DNA of 32,614 bases from Propionibacteriaceae bacterium (GCA_027492675.1 JAPUEI010000098.1:1-32614); one strand, 5' to 3'; shown: positions 1 through 10,628, counted from the stretch's first letter. Numbers and translations are program-made. Notes: generated by a model not told the origin, from the letters alone.

Positions 1-147
1 CCACTGAGGGGCCCTGGTGAGGCGGGCGGCGCCCCGGAACTGGCTTGCCATACGTCTTGCCGTACGTACTGCCACGACGATGCGTCCAGGACGCCAACCG
101 TGATCAGTAAGTGACTCGCCATCGTCGGGCGATGAGTGCCACGAGGG

Positions 148-220
148 TCGGGGCGACAGGACTCGAACCTGCGGTCTCCTGCTCCCAAAGCAGGCGCGCT
201 AGCCACTACGCTACGCCCCG
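148..220 (-). tRNA. tRNA-Pro (anticodon UGG)
   Basis: Read on the minus strand, this 73-nt stretch folds as a full cloverleaf. It has a 7-bp acceptor stem (CGGGGCG/CGCCCCG) with discriminator A at 148, a 4-bp D stem, a 5-bp anticodon stem CCTGC/GCAGG around loop TTTGGGA, and a T arm with TTCGAGT. Anticodon positions 34-36 are TGG, so it reads proline codons. The 3' CCA is not encoded and must be added after transcription. It is divergent from tig. Confidence 0.96.
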
Positions 221-528
221 TCCTGCGGCGTGCCGCGGGCCTGGTCAGCCTACCGTGGTCGGCTCGGGCTGTCGCCCTGCGTCGCATCGCCGGAGTGGCG
301 ACCGTCGGAGCGCGCTCGATCGCAGCGATCCAGTACTACCGGGGTTGCGAACGCTGTGGGCGCCTTGATGGCCCAGGTTTCGATGGAACGCCGCAGAGCA
401 AGCAGGCGCGTGGGACAGAAGCCGGTCCCGCGATTCGTGGGCCACGCGGTGACGGGATAGCATGGCGGGCGCGTCAGGGCCGCCCGAAGGCGGCGACGCC
501 CTAATCCGTCGTAGTCATAGGAGTCACC
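221..528. other. Divergent intergenic region, tRNA-Pro / tig
   Basis: No convincing gene lies here. On the plus side a possible tig -10 box TAGCAT sits at 458-463 without a clear -35. A leader hairpin GCCGCC-CGAA-GGCGGC lies at 479-494, and the tig ribosome binding site AGGAG at about 519-523. The minus side carries the tRNA promoter listed separately. The middle (about 280-450) shows nothing I can interpret. Confidence 0.5.
247..275 (-). promoter_or_regulatory. Probable promoter of tRNA-Pro
   Basis: On the minus strand a -35-like GCGACA (270-275) and a -10 TAGGCT (247-252) are separated by exactly 17 bp. Transcription would start near 240, about 20 nt before the tRNA 5' end. Spacing and fit to the actinobacterial TAnnnT box support the call; it is a sequence prediction only. 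Confidence 0.5.
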
Positions 529-2016
529 TTGCCCAGCACCGTCGAGCAGCTGAGCCCCACACGTGTGAAGCTCACCATCGAGATCCCGTTCACGGACCTC
601 AAGCCGGCCATCGACAAGGCCTACAACCAGATCGCCTCCCAGATCACGGTTCCGGGCTTCCGCAAGGGCAAGGTCCCCGCGGCGATCATCAACCAGCGTG
701 TTGGTCGTGGCGCGGTGCTCCAGGAGGCCATCAACGAGGCCATCCCGCAGGCGTACGCCGCCGCGGTGAACGAGCACAGCCTGACCCCGCTCGCGCAGCC
801 CGAGATCGACATCACCAAGCTCGAGGACAACGACGTCGTGGAGCTGGTGGCCGAGGTCGACGTGCGGCCCGAGTTCGACGTCCCGGACTTCTCGCTCGTC
901 AAGGTGTCGGTCGACAACCTCTCCGACACCCAGCCGATCATCGAGGAGCGCACGGACCTGCTTCGTCAGCGCTTCGCGACCACCACTGAGGTCGAGCGCG
1001 CCGCGGCCGACGGCGACCTGGTCGTCCTCGACCTCGACGGCTCCCGCGACGGTGAGCCGCTGCCCGAGGCGAGCGCCAAGGGCATCTCGTACGTCCTCGG
1101 CTCCGGCGGCATGCTCGACGGCCTCGACGAGGCCGTCATCGGCCTCTCCGCCGGCGACACCACGACCTTCACCTCCACCCTGGTCGGCGGCTCGCTGGCC
1201 GGCCAGGAGGCCGAGATCACGGTCGGTGTGCAGAAGGTCTCGTCGCGTGAGCTCCCCGAGCTCAACGACGACTTCGCCCAGCTCGTCAGCGAGTTCGACA
1301 CGGTCGACGAGATGAAGGCCGACCTCGCTGACTTCGCGCTTCGCCAGGCCCGCCTCGAGCAGGCCGGCCAGGCTCGCGACAAGGTGCTCGAGGCCCTCCT
1401 CGAGGTCACGCCGTTCGAGGTCCCCGAGACCCTCGTCGAGGGTGAGAAGGCGGCCCGCAAGAACCAGATCGAGAACCAGCTCCGCCAGGCTGGCCTGACC
1501 ATCGAGTCGTACCTCGAGGGCAACGAGGTCGAGACGGCCAAGACTCCTGAGGAGTTCTGGGCGAACGTCGACGCCTCCGCCGAGAAGTCGCTCAAGGCGC
1601 AGATCCTGCTCGACAAGATCGCCGACGACCGTCAGATCCCGGTCGAGCAGCAGGACCTCACCGCGCTGCTGTTCCGCAAGGCGCAGGAGAACGGCAGCAC
1701 GCCCGAGCAGGAGCTCTCGCACATGCAGGAGCACAACCACATGGGTGAGTGGATGGGCGAGATCCGTCGCGGCAAGGCCCTCGGCCTGATCGTCGCCGGA
1801 TCCACGATCACCGACGCCGACGGCAAGGCCGTCGAGCTCGACCGCCTGACCGGTGACGGCACGCTCATCGAAGTCGACGAGGCGCCCGCCGAGGTCACTG
1901 AGAGCGCCGAGGCCGAGAAGCCGAAGCGCAAGAAGGCGTCCACGCCGGCACCGAGCTTCGACGAGGCCGCCGCCGCGACCAAGGCGAAGAAGGCCAAGGC
2001 CGCCGACAGCGAGTAA
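529..2016 (+). CDS. tig: Trigger factor, ribosome-associated chaperone/PPIase
   Basis: Trigger factor binds the ribosomal exit tunnel and assists folding of nascent chains. The 495-aa product shows the ribosome-binding signature GFRKGKVP at residues 43-50. An FKBP-like PPIase segment follows (about 160-245), then the long helical C-terminal domain. It is longer than E. coli trigger factor (432 aa) because of a charged, Lys/Ala-rich tail after about residue 440, which is common in actinobacteria. The start is a TTG at 529, chosen because AGGAG lies 5 nt upstream and the protein begins at the usual family N-terminus. A strong hairpin follows the stop, so tig is probably transcribed apart from clpP1, although the same proteostasis genes often neighbour it. 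Confidence 0.97.
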   Translation: MPSTVEQLSPTRVKLTIEIPFTDLKPAIDKAYNQIASQITVPGFRKGKVPAAIINQRVGRGAVLQEAINEAIPQAYAAAVNEHSLTPLAQPEIDITKLEDNDVVELVAEVDVRPEFDVPDFSLVKVSVDNLSDTQPIIEERTDLLRQRFATTTEVERAAADGDLVVLDLDGSRDGEPLPEASAKGISYVLGSGGMLDGLDEAVIGLSAGDTTTFTSTLVGGSLAGQEAEITVGVQKVSSRELPELNDDFAQLVSEFDTVDEMKADLADFALRQARLEQAGQARDKVLEALLEVTPFEVPETLVEGEKAARKNQIENQLRQAGLTIESYLEGNEVETAKTPEEFWANVDASAEKSLKAQILLDKIADDRQIPVEQQDLTALLFRKAQENGSTPEQELSHMQEHNHMGEWMGEIRRGKALGLIVAGSTITDADGKAVELDRLTGDGTLIEVDEAPAEVTESAEAEKPKRKKASTPAPSFDEAAAATKAKKAKAADSE

Positions 2017-2032
2017 GCACGACGCGTACGCG

Positions 2033-2063
2033 AAGCCCCTGGGTCCCCACGACCCGGGGGCTT
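2033..2063 (+). terminator. Terminator hairpin after tig
   Basis: A 13-bp stem (2033-2045 with 2051-2063, one G-T pair) closes a 5-nt loop, starting 17 nt after the tig stop. The 3' side ends in TTT and then CG, so the T tract is short, as is usual for high-GC actinobacterial terminators. It separates tig from the clp genes. Confidence 0.8.
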
Positions 2064-2115
2064 TCGTACGTGAAGGGCCGCGCCACGCTCCGTACAGCCG
2101 GCCGCAGGCTCACTG

Positions 2116-2129
2116 CGCCGTCAGCGAAC
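2116..2129. promoter_or_regulatory. Putative ClgR operator upstream of clpP1
   Basis: Read on the minus strand this is GTTCGC-TGACG-GCG. It matches the GTTCGC-N5-GCG consensus that I recall for ClgR, the Clp-gene activator of Streptomyces and Corynebacterium. It ends 51 nt before the clpP1 GTG, a sensible place for an activator. The consensus is from memory and no clgR gene is in the window. Confidence 0.5.
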
Positions 2130-2180
2130 AGACCCTCATCATCGCCTGATCTGTCCGACCCACCCGGTAAGTTCGCTCAT

Positions 2181-2801
2181 GTGACGCACCAAGAGAACAC
2201 ACCGCGGATGGCCGCGATGCCCGGGTCTGCCGGCATGAGCGATTCCGTCTATCAGTCGCTGCTCGCGAACCGGATCATCTTCCTCGGATCCGAGGTGAAG
2301 GACGAGAACGCGAACGCGATCTGCGCGCAGATGCTGCTGCTGAACGCCGAAGATCCGCACAAGGACATCTACCTCTACATCAACTCGCCCGGTGGCTCGG
2401 TCGACTCCGGCATGGCGATCTTCGACACCATGCAGTGGATCTCGAACGATGTGGCCACCGTGGCCATGGGCCTCGCGGCCTCGATGGGCCAGTTCCTGCT
2501 GTCTGCCGGCACCCAGGGCAAGCGGTTCGCCCTGCCGCACAGCCGGATCATGATGCACCAGCCTTCGGGCGGTCTCGGTGGCACGGCCTCCGACATCCGC
2601 ATCCAGGCCGAGCAGTCGCTCCACATCAAGTCGACCATGGCGCGCCTGATCGCCCAGCACACCGGCCAGACGATCGAGCAGATCGAGGCCGACTCCGACC
2701 GCGACCGCTGGTTCACCGCTGAGCAGGCGCTGGAGTACGGGTTCATCGACCACGTCTTCGAGCGCGCCGCTCAGATCCCGACCGCCGCTCCGAACCAGTG
2801 A
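2181..2801 (+). CDS. clpP1: ClpP1, ATP-dependent Clp protease proteolytic subunit
   Basis: This is a serine peptidase subunit of the ClpP barrel, which degrades proteins unfolded by ClpX or ClpC. From the GTG at 2181 the product has 206 aa. The triad Ser101 (in AASMGQ), His126 (MMHQP) and Asp175 (SDRDRW) has the same 25- and 49-residue spacing as the E. coli enzyme. The reading frame is open further upstream, but that part runs into the tig terminator and has no ClpP-like sequence; an ATG at 2208 is an alternative start. It overlaps clpP2, as in actinobacteria where ClpP1 and ClpP2 form one mixed complex. Confidence 0.95.
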   Translation: MTHQENTPRMAAMPGSAGMSDSVYQSLLANRIIFLGSEVKDENANAICAQMLLLNAEDPHKDIYLYINSPGGSVDSGMAIFDTMQWISNDVATVAMGLAASMGQFLLSAGTQGKRFALPHSRIMMHQPSGGLGGTASDIRIQAEQSLHIKSTMARLIAQHTGQTIEQIEADSDRDRWFTAEQALEYGFIDHVFERAAQIPTAAPNQ

Positions 2802-3469
2802 GGACCGTGTCCACCATGACGTCTCTGCACCTGCCCGCACAGCCCGGTGGCCTGGCCCCGGCCGGTCCTCGCGCCGACTACTACATCCCCCAGTGGGAGG
2901 AGCGCACCAGCTACGGCGTGCGCCGCGTCGATCCGTACACCAAGCTCTTCGAGGACCGGATCATCTTCCTCGGCACGCCGATCTCCGACGACATCGCCAA
3001 CGCGGTCATGGCCCAGCTGCTGTGCCTGCAGTCGATGGATGCCGAGCGCCAGATCAGCATCTACATCAACTCGCCCGGCGGCTCCTTCACGGCCCTGACG
3101 GCGATCTACGACACGATGCGCTTCATCAAGCCCGACATCCAGACCGTCTGCCTCGGCCAGGCCGCCTCGGCCGCCGCCGTACTGCTGGCTGCCGGCACCA
3201 AGGGCAAGCGTCTCGCGCTCCCCAACAGCCGCATCCTCATCCACCAGCCGGCGACCGAAGGTGGATACGGGCAGTCGTCCGACCTGGAGATCCAGGCCCG
3301 CGAGATCCTGCGCATCCGTTCGCTGATGGAGGAGATGCTCGCCTCCGACACCGGCCAGTCGGTCGAGCAGATCTCGAAGGACATCGAGCGCGACAAGTAC
3401 CTGACGGCCGACGAGGCCGTGAAGTACGGCATCGTCGACGAGATCCTGACGTCGCTCAAGGACGCCTGA
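2798..3469 (+). CDS. clpP2: ClpP2, ATP-dependent Clp protease proteolytic subunit
   Basis: This is the second ClpP paralogue; in actinobacteria ClpP1 and ClpP2 normally work together as a hetero-oligomer. Counting from the GTG at 2798 (223 aa), the triad is Ser124 (QAASAAA), His149 (LIHQP) and Asp199 (IERDKY), so it is predicted active. The GTG overlaps the clpP1 stop as GTGA, which suggests coupled translation. GTG 2807 and ATG 2816 are alternatives, and a GAGGA at 2800-2804 best fits ATG 2816, so the N-terminus may be 6 residues shorter. The extra N-terminal segment relative to ClpP1 (to about residue 45) may include a processed propeptide. Confidence 0.95.
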   Translation: MRTVSTMTSLHLPAQPGGLAPAGPRADYYIPQWEERTSYGVRRVDPYTKLFEDRIIFLGTPISDDIANAVMAQLLCLQSMDAERQISIYINSPGGSFTALTAIYDTMRFIKPDIQTVCLGQAASAAAVLLAAGTKGKRLALPNSRILIHQPATEGGYGQSSDLEIQAREILRIRSLMEEMLASDTGQSVEQISKDIERDKYLTADEAVKYGIVDEILTSLKDA

Positions 3470-3472
3470 GTT

Positions 3473-3503
3473 CACACGTGTGTCCCTGCCTCGTCGGGCA
3501 GGG
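3473..3503. other. Palindrome and hairpin between clpP2 and clpX
   Basis: A perfect palindrome CACACGTGTG (3473-3482) is followed at once by a 7-bp hairpin, CCCTGCC 3484-3490 with GGCAGGG 3497-3503, with no T tract. It could act as an attenuator or weak terminator between clpP2 and clpX, or as an operator. The function is unproven. Confidence 0.35.
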
Positions 3504-3558
3504 GCAAGGGTTATCGTGAAGGTCCCCGCCGACAGTGGCGGGACAGAAGGAGGACAGC

Positions 3559-4833
<1,275 letters not shown>

Positions 4834-4873
4834 GCGACCTCCTCTGGGCCATGCGCTGTTCGCGTGGCGTTGC

Positions 4874-4879
4874 TAGGTT
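4874..4879 (+). promoter_or_regulatory. -10 box for leaderless tricorn gene
   Basis: TAGGTT ends 6 nt before the GTG at 4886, the spacing expected when transcription starts at the start codon. No ribosome binding site is present. Confidence 0.5.
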
Positions 4880-4885
4880 GGCCGG

Positions 4886-7800
4886 GTGACCGAGACCTAC
4901 CTCCGATACCCGCACGTACATGGTGACGACATCGCCTTCGTGGCCGACGACGATCTGTGGCTGGTGCCCGTCACGGGGGGCCGCGCCTCCCGGCTGACGA
5001 GTGAACGCGCGCCCGTACGTCACCCTCGCTTCTCTCCCGACGGTTCCCGGATCGCCTACACCCGCATCATCGGTGGCGTGCCCGAGGTGTACGTGCTGGA
5101 CCTGGGCTCCGGCGAGGTGCGGCAGATCACGTGGTGGGGCGTGCAGCACACGTACGTCGACGGGTGGCTCGACGACGGCCACGTGCTCGTGTCGTCGGCG
5201 GCCGGCCAGCCGTACCGCGTGCGGCTCTGGCTGCACTCCGTCGACCTCGACGGGCAAGCGTCCGCCCTTCCGTACGGCACGGCCATGTCGGGCGCTTTCA
5301 AGGCCGATGGCACCATCGCGGTCACGACGCCGTACTGGCGCGACCTCGCCATGTGGAAGCGCTACCGCGGCGGCACCGCGCCTCAGCTGTGGATCGGCTC
5401 GGCCAAGGGCCCCTGGAGCCGCGCGCTGCCCGACGAGACGGCCGGCATCTACTCGCCCGCGTGGGTGGGGGACCGGCTGGTCTTCACGTCCGACCTGGGC
5501 GCCACCTTCCCGAGCCACGCCGACGAGCAGGCGCAGCTGTGGTCGATCGACGCGGAGGGCGGCGACCTGCGGCAGCACACGACGCACGGCCCCGATGAGG
5601 GCTACGTGCGCAACCCCACCACCGACGGCACGCGGATCGTCTACCACGCGAGGGGACGGCTGTACCTGAAGGCGACCCTCGAGGCGGAGGCGGAGCTCGT
5701 CGACGTACAGATCGCGGCTCCCGTACGACCCCTCACGATCCCGCCCACCGACCGGCTCGTGAGCGTGCACCCCGACCAGGGCGGCGACCTGTCGGTCGTC
5801 GAATGGCACGGGGCGGTGTACGCGCTGACCCACCGCGCCGGCCCCGCGCGGGCGCTGTCCGCGGACCCGGCTGTACGGGCGAGGTTGCCGCGTACGGTCG
5901 GCTCGACCGGCCTGGTGGCGTACGTCACGGACCGTCTCGGCGAGGACTCCCTCGAGATCCGCTCGGCCGACGGTACGGGTGAACCGCGCCGGATCGCGCG
6001 CGGACGCCTGGGCCGCGTGCTGAGCCTCGCCGCCGCACCGGACGGGGCCGTGTTGGCGGCCATCACCGGCGACGGCCGCATCTGCACGATCCGGGTCGCC
6101 GACGGCCGTGTCACCGAGCTGGCGTCGTACGGTGAGGGCGAGCCCACGGGGCTGGCCTTCTCACCCGATGGTCGCTACCTGGCCTGGGTCGCGCCGACGG
6201 GCGCGGGCACGACGACCCGCCTGTACGTCGCGGACATCGGCGCCCGTCGCAGTCGCGTCGAGGCCCTGACCTCGGGGCGGTTCCAGGACTCCGAGCCGAC
6301 GTTCACCCTCGACGGGCAGCACCTGGTGTTCCTCAGCGCCCGCACGTTCGACCCGCGCTATGACCAGCACGGCTTCGACCTGTCGTTCACCGGCACGGTC
6401 CGGCCCTACCTCGTACCCCTTTCTGCCACTGCCCCTGCTCCCTTCGGTGCGGCCGCCGACGGCTGGCCGATCAGCAAGGTGCAGGCCGACGCCACACCGC
6501 CGACCGAGGGCGCGGAGCCCGCACCCAAGGCGCCGCCCGTCGAGCTCGACGTCGACGGATTCGAGGAGCGGCTCGTGCCGTTCCCGGTGCCGTCGGGCGA
6601 GTACGAGAACCTGCGCGCCGCCAAGGACGGCGTGCTGTGGCGCCGTGTGGTGGCCCCCGCGGGCGAGCTCGGATCGTCCCGCGCCGGAGTGAAGGGCGAC
6701 CCGGAGCCCGACGTGCTCGAGCGGTACGCGTTCGACACCAGGTCGGTCACCGTCCTCGGCCCGTGCGAGTCGTTCGAGGTGTCCGGCGACGGCGAGCGCG
6801 TCGTCGTACGTCACAAGGACGACGTCCTGGTGGTGCCGTCGACGACCAAGGTCGAGGACGACGACCCGGCTCGCGTGACGGTCGACGTGTCGCGCCTGCG
6901 CCGGACCATCGACCCGCGGCCGATGTGGCGCCAGATGTTTGACGACAACGGCCGCCTGATGCGCGACTTCTACTGGCGCGAGGACATGGACGGTACGGAC
7001 TGGGCGGCAGTCCTCGACCGCCACCGCCCGAGCGTCGACCGGGTCCACACCCTCGACGACCTCGTCGACATCCTCTGGGAGACCGTCGGCGAGCTGAACA
7101 GCTCCCACGCGTACGTCGTCCCTCCGGTCAAGGACAAGGGCAGCCAGGGGCTGCTGGGTGCCGACTTTGCGCAGGAGGCCGACGGGGCTCGGATCGTACG
7201 GATCCTGCCGGGGGAGTCCTCGGATCCCGCCGCCCGGTCGCCGTTGCGGGCCGCCGGCGTGGACGCCCAGCCGGGCGACGTCATCGTCGCGATCGACGGC
7301 CAGACCGTGGACGCGCGCGGCGTCGGGCCGCTGCTCCTGGGTGCCGCCGAGAAGGTCGTCGAGGTCACGCTGCGGCGCGGCGAGACGACCCGCCGCGTGG
7401 CGGTCATCCCGACGGGGAACGAGACGCCGCTGCGCTACCAGGCGTGGGTGGCGAGCCGGCTCGACTACGTCGACAAGGCGTCGGGCGGGCGGCTCGGCTA
7501 CCTCCACGTGCCGGACATGATGGCTCAGGGGTGGGCGCAGTTCCACCGTGGGCTCGACCTGGCGATGGCCCATGAGGGGATCGTCGCGGACATGCGGTAC
7601 AACGGCGGCGGCCACACGTCGCAGCTGGTCATCGAGCGGCTGAATCGCAAGATCATCGGCTGGGACGTCGTACGGCACGGCAGCCCCGAGCCGTACCCCT
7701 CGACTGGTCGGCGCGGCCCGGTCGTGTTCGTGACGAACCAGTTCGCGGGCTCCGACGGCGACATCGTGTGCGCGGCGGCGCAGGAGCTGGAGCTCGGCCC

Positions 7801-8098
7801 GGTCGTCGGACAGCGGTCCTGGGGCGGCGTCATCGGCATCGACGGACGCTTCGACCTCGTCGACGGCACCGAGGTGACGCAGCCGCGGTACTCGTTCCAC
7901 TTCGACACCCTCGGCTGGGACGTCGAGAACCACGGAGTCGATCCCGACATCGAACGGGTGATGAGCCCGGCCGACTGGGCCGACGAGAACGCGACGGACC
8001 CGCAGCTGGACCTCGCCATCGCGGAGGCCCTGAAGCTCCTCGACGCCCAGCCCGCATCCGTACCCCCGGCCCTCCCGGCCCCCAGGTCGCGCCGCTGA
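4886..8098 (+). CDS. Tricorn-type serine peptidase (S41 family)
   Basis: Tricorn proteases cut peptides released by large ATP-dependent proteases into small fragments in the cytosol. The 1070-aa product has PD40/WD40-like propeller repeats over about residues 1-500 (for example FSPDGSRIAY and FSPDGRYLAW), then a linker, a tricorn core region, a PDZ-like segment (about 750-840) and a C-terminal S41 peptidase domain. The five catalytic positions of Thermoplasma tricorn have clear counterparts: Ser740-His741, Ser956-Asp957 (in AGSDGD) and Glu1014. The nucleophile-to-Glu spacing of 58 is identical. There is no signal peptide. The gene follows clpX by 52 nt but has its own leaderless-type promoter, so a role in processing Clp products is inference from position. 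Confidence 0.93.
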   Translation: MTETYLRYPHVHGDDIAFVADDDLWLVPVTGGRASRLTSERAPVRHPRFSPDGSRIAYTRIIGGVPEVYVLDLGSGEVRQITWWGVQHTYVDGWLDDGHVLVSSAAGQPYRVRLWLHSVDLDGQASALPYGTAMSGAFKADGTIAVTTPYWRDLAMWKRYRGGTAPQLWIGSAKGPWSRALPDETAGIYSPAWVGDRLVFTSDLGATFPSHADEQAQLWSIDAEGGDLRQHTTHGPDEGYVRNPTTDGTRIVYHARGRLYLKATLEAEAELVDVQIAAPVRPLTIPPTDRLVSVHPDQGGDLSVVEWHGAVYALTHRAGPARALSADPAVRARLPRTVGSTGLVAYVTDRLGEDSLEIRSADGTGEPRRIARGRLGRVLSLAAAPDGAVLAAITGDGRICTIRVADGRVTELASYGEGEPTGLAFSPDGRYLAWVAPTGAGTTTRLYVADIGARRSRVEALTSGRFQDSEPTFTLDGQHLVFLSARTFDPRYDQHGFDLSFTGTVRPYLVPLSATAPAPFGAAADGWPISKVQADATPPTEGAEPAPKAPPVELDVDGFEERLVPFPVPSGEYENLRAAKDGVLWRRVVAPAGELGSSRAGVKGDPEPDVLERYAFDTRSVTVLGPCESFEVSGDGERVVVRHKDDVLVVPSTTKVEDDDPARVTVDVSRLRRTIDPRPMWRQMFDDNGRLMRDFYWREDMDGTDWAAVLDRHRPSVDRVHTLDDLVDILWETVGELNSSHAYVVPPVKDKGSQGLLGADFAQEADGARIVRILPGESSDPAARSPLRAAGVDAQPGDVIVAIDGQTVDARGVGPLLLGAAEKVVEVTLRRGETTRRVAVIPTGNETPLRYQAWVASRLDYVDKASGGRLGYLHVPDMMAQGWAQFHRGLDLAMAHEGIVADMRYNGGGHTSQLVIERLNRKIIGWDVVRHGSPEPYPSTGRRGPVVFVTNQFAGSDGDIVCAAAQELELGPVVGQRSWGGVIGIDGRFDLVDGTEVTQPRYSFHFDTLGWDVENHGVDPDIERVMSPADWADENATDPQLDLAIAEALKLLDAQPASVPPALPAPRSRR

Positions 8099-8113
8099 GG
8101 GCGCGTTTCGGTC

Positions 8114-8269
8114 CCCTGAGGAGCCTGTCGGCGAAGCCGATCGGCGTCTCGAAGGGCGTACCCGGTGGCGTGGCGGGGGACCCTTCGAGACGGTGATGGC
8201 TTCGCGCATCGCCTCCTCAGGGATCCGGGGTGGACGGTGATGCTTCGCGCAGCACCTCGTCAGGGATCC
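8114..8269. repeat. REP-like inverted and direct repeat element
   Basis: This lies between the convergent ends of the tricorn gene and purT. A 43-nt unit (8114-8156) running from CCCTGAGGAG through palindrome GCCGATCGGC (8136-8145) to GTCTCGAAGGG is repeated in inverted, imperfect form at 8181-8222. The arms GTCTCGAAGGG/CCCTTCGAGAC are perfect over 11 bp around a 24-nt loop. A direct, degenerate copy of the right half follows at 8233-8269 (GACGGTGATG, then CAGGGATCC). Similar elements are scattered between genes in many actinobacteria. It may also stop convergent transcription. Confidence 0.7.
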
Positions 8270-8294
8270 GAGTGGGCCGGTTTCTATGAGCCTG

Positions 8295-9491
8295 TCAGTC
8301 GAGGGTGATCGTCAGGGCGGCTGCGGCTGTACGGGCGCGGGCGCGCGCCTCGTCGACGTCCTTGCCACGCGCGAGGGTGACCGCCACGCGGCGGTGGCCG
8401 GCGACCTCAGGCTTGCCGAAGAGGCGGATCTGGGAAGTCGGTACGGCCAGGGCCGCGTCCACGCCGTCGAAGCGAGGCACACCGTGGCCCTCGGCGAGTA
8501 CGGCGCACGAGGCGGATGCCGGCTCCTCGGTGCCGCCCAGACGGAGGATGTCGCCGACCGGGAGCCCGAGCACGGCGCGGGAGTGCAGCGCGAACTCGGA
8601 CAGGTCCTGGGAGACCATCGTCACCATGCCGGTGTCGTGCGGCCGCGGGCTGACCTCGCTGAACAGCACGTCGTCGCCGACGATGAACAGCTCGACGCCG
8701 AACAGCCCCCACCCACCCAGAGCGTCGGTCACCTTCCGGGCCATGTCCTGCGCTGCCGCAAGGGCTTTCGCCGACAGGGCGGCGGGCTGCCAGGACTCGC
8801 GGTAGTCGCCGTCGACCTGGATGTGGCCGACAGGGTCGAGGAACGTGGTCCCGCCGACGTGCCGCACGGTGAGCAGAGTGATCTCCGAGTCGAAGCGCAC
8901 GAAGCCCTCGACGATGCAGCGACCACCGCCGGCGCGCCCGCCCTCCTGAGCGACTCGCCAGACGTCGGCCAGGTGGTTGGGGGAGCGGAGCACGGACTGC
9001 CCCTTGCCCGACGAGGACATCACGGGCTTCACGACGCACGGGTAGCCGATCTGCTCGGCAGCCGCGGCCAGCTCGGCCTCCGAGTCCACGAAGCGGTACG
9101 GGGACGTCGCCAGTCCCAGCTCCTCGGCGCCCAGCCGTCGGATGCCTTCGCGGTTCATCGTGAGCTGCGTGGCGCGGGCCGTGGGTACGACCCGTACCCC
9201 CGTGGCCTCGACGTCCGCGAGCACGGCCGTGGCGATCGCCTCGACCTCGGGGACGACGATGTGCGGCTGGACGAGGTCGATGACGGCGCGCAGGGCGACC
9301 GGGTCGAGCATGTCGACGACGTGCGCGTGGTGGGCGACCTGCATCGCCGGGGCGTCGGCGTAGCGGTCGACGGCGATCACCTCCACTCCGAGCCGCTGCA
9401 GCTCGATCGCGACCTCCTTGCCGAGCTCGCCGGCGCCCAGAAGGAGCACGCGGGTGGCGGAGGGGGACAGAGGCGTACCGATCGTCGTCAC
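8295..9491 (-). CDS. purT: Formate-dependent GAR transformylase PurT
   Basis: PurT makes formylglycinamide ribonucleotide from GAR, formate and ATP in purine synthesis, replacing the folate-dependent PurN. The 398-aa product aligns almost end to end with E. coli PurT (392 aa) as I know it. It has an N-terminal [17 protein letters not shown] segment, ATP-grasp motif [11 protein letters not shown], and [13 protein letters not shown] near the metal site. The start is GTG 9491 because MTTIGTP matches the family N-terminus; the upstream TTG at 9503 adds four residues. It lies 99 nt after the Gfo/Idh gene on the same strand and converges on the tricorn gene. Confidence 0.95.
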   Translation of the reverse strand: MTTIGTPLSPSATRVLLLGAGELGKEVAIELQRLGVEVIAVDRYADAPAMQVAHHAHVVDMLDPVALRAVIDLVQPHIVVPEVEAIATAVLADVEATGVRVVPTARATQLTMNREGIRRLGAEELGLATSPYRFVDSEAELAAAAEQIGYPCVVKPVMSSSGKGQSVLRSPNHLADVWRVAQEGGRAGGGRCIVEGFVRFDSEITLLTVRHVGGTTFLDPVGHIQVDGDYRESWQPAALSAKALAAAQDMARKVTDALGGWGLFGVELFIVGDDVLFSEVSPRPHDTGMVTMVSQDLSEFALHSRAVLGLPVGDILRLGGTEEPASASCAVLAEGHGVPRFDGVDAALAVPTSQIRLFGKPEVAGHRRVAVTLARGKDVDEARARARTAAAALTITLD

Positions 9492-9590
9492 ATCACCATC
9501 CAACCATCGAGCGGTGAGCTCGGATCGGTCAGGTCACGGCGGCGGGCAGGTGGAACGTACGGGCGAAGCGGTCGAGGGTCTTCACGGCCC

Positions 9591-10628
9591 TCAGTACAGC
9601 GTGCGGACCGTCGCCTTCTCCTGGGCGAGGAGGCCGAGGCGGGAGACCTCGAAGGTGTGCTCCTGGCCGATGGCGGTGTGCGTACCGTTGACGACGTCGT
9701 GGACCACGTCGGCGAAGAACGTCAGCTTCACGTCGGAGCAGTCGACGTACTCCATCCCCTTCTGGTCGACGACGAACAGGTGGTCCGTACCGGGGCGGCC
9801 TTCGATGTCGACGTACTTGCGGAGCTCGATGTAGCCCTCTGTGCCGGTGATGATGAGGCGCCCGTCGCCCCACGTCGGCAGACCCTGCGGGGTGAACCAG
9901 TCGACCCGCACGTACCCCTGCGCGGTGTCCGAGGAGAGCACCATGTCGCCGAAGTCTTGGAAGTCGGGGTGCTCGGGGTGGTTGACGTTCGCGACCGTGG
10001 AGGTGACGATGTCGCCCGTCGCCGAGCCCGTCAGCCAGAGGAACTGATCGATCTGGTGGCTGGCGATGTCGTTGAGGATGCCGCCGAACGTGGAGATGTC
10101 GTAGAACCAGTCCGGACGGCCCGAGCCGCCCGACAGGTGTGCGGCGTCGCGCTCGCGGTGCGGGCCGAGGCCCAACGTCTGTACGACCCGGCCGATACGC
10201 CCCGCCTGCACGAGCTCGCCGGCCTTGATCGCCGACTTCACGCTGAACCGCTCCGAGAACACGACGTCCCAGAACCGGCCCTTCTCTGCGACCAGCGCCT
10301 TGATGGTCTCGAGCTGGTCGTACGTCACCACGCCGGGCTTGTCGGTCAGCACGTTCTTGCCGGCCTCGAGCGCTGCGATCGCGATCTCGCCACGGCGGAT
10401 CGGGATGGCAGCGGTCGCGATCAGGTCGATCGACGGGTCCGCGATCAGCGCCGAGGCGTCGTCGAACCAGGGCACGTTCGGCTGCAGGGCGCGCACCTGC
10501 TGACAGACGGCGGCCTCAGGGTCGTCCGAGGCGAGGCCCACGAGCTCAGCGCCCGCGTCCAGCAGGCCAGCGATCATCCCGAAGATGTGCGCGTGGTCGA
10601 GGCCGATCGCAGCGAAACGTACAGTCAT
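9591..10628 (-). CDS. Gfo/Idh/MocA-family NAD(P)-dependent oxidoreductase
   Basis: This is a 345-aa sugar or polyol dehydrogenase-like protein with an N-terminal Rossmann fold and a C-terminal Gfo/Idh substrate domain. The nucleotide-binding loop reads AAIGLDHAHIFG, a variant of GxGxxG seen in one branch of the family. The catalytic motif near residue 94 reads DKP instead of EKP, keeping the lysine. Start ATG 10628 has GGAGGGG just upstream. It begins 21 nt after the glpC stop, so it is probably the fourth gene of the glpABC operon. Substrate is unknown; its place suggests a compound linked to glycerol, glycosides or inositol. Past its stop the DNA stays coding-like in another frame for about 60 nt. 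Confidence 0.88.
   Translation of the reverse strand: MTVRFAAIGLDHAHIFGMIAGLLDAGAELVGLASDDPEAAVCQQVRALQPNVPWFDDASALIADPSIDLIATAAIPIRRGEIAIAALEAGKNVLTDKPGVVTYDQLETIKALVAEKGRFWDVVFSERFSVKSAIKAGELVQAGRIGRVVQTLGLGPHRERDAAHLSGGSGRPDWFYDISTFGGILNDIASHQIDQFLWLTGSATGDIVTSTVANVNHPEHPDFQDFGDMVLSSDTAQGYVRVDWFTPQGLPTWGDGRLIITGTEGYIELRKYVDIEGRPGTDHLFVVDQKGMEYVDCSDVKLTFFADVVHDVVNGTHTAIGQEHTFEVSRLGLLAQEKATVRTLY

Noticed and set aside
1-147. End of a gene or a tRNA terminator at the left edge
   Set aside because: I see only a weak 5-bp hairpin near 119-133 without a T tract and no supported coding frame, so nothing is called.
250-1740. A long open frame of 496 codons on the minus strand across tig
   Set aside because: It is the antisense shadow of tig: the translation is rich in Leu/Val/Arg/Asp without any family motif, and high GC keeps minus frames open.
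2070-2180. N-terminal extension of ClpP1 from 2070
   Set aside because: The extra 37 residues start at the end of the tig terminator, cover the putative ClgR site, and are not ClpP-like.
8099-8294. Small gene between the tricorn gene and purT
   Set aside because: The open stretches there are made of the repeat units and have no start with a ribosome binding site.
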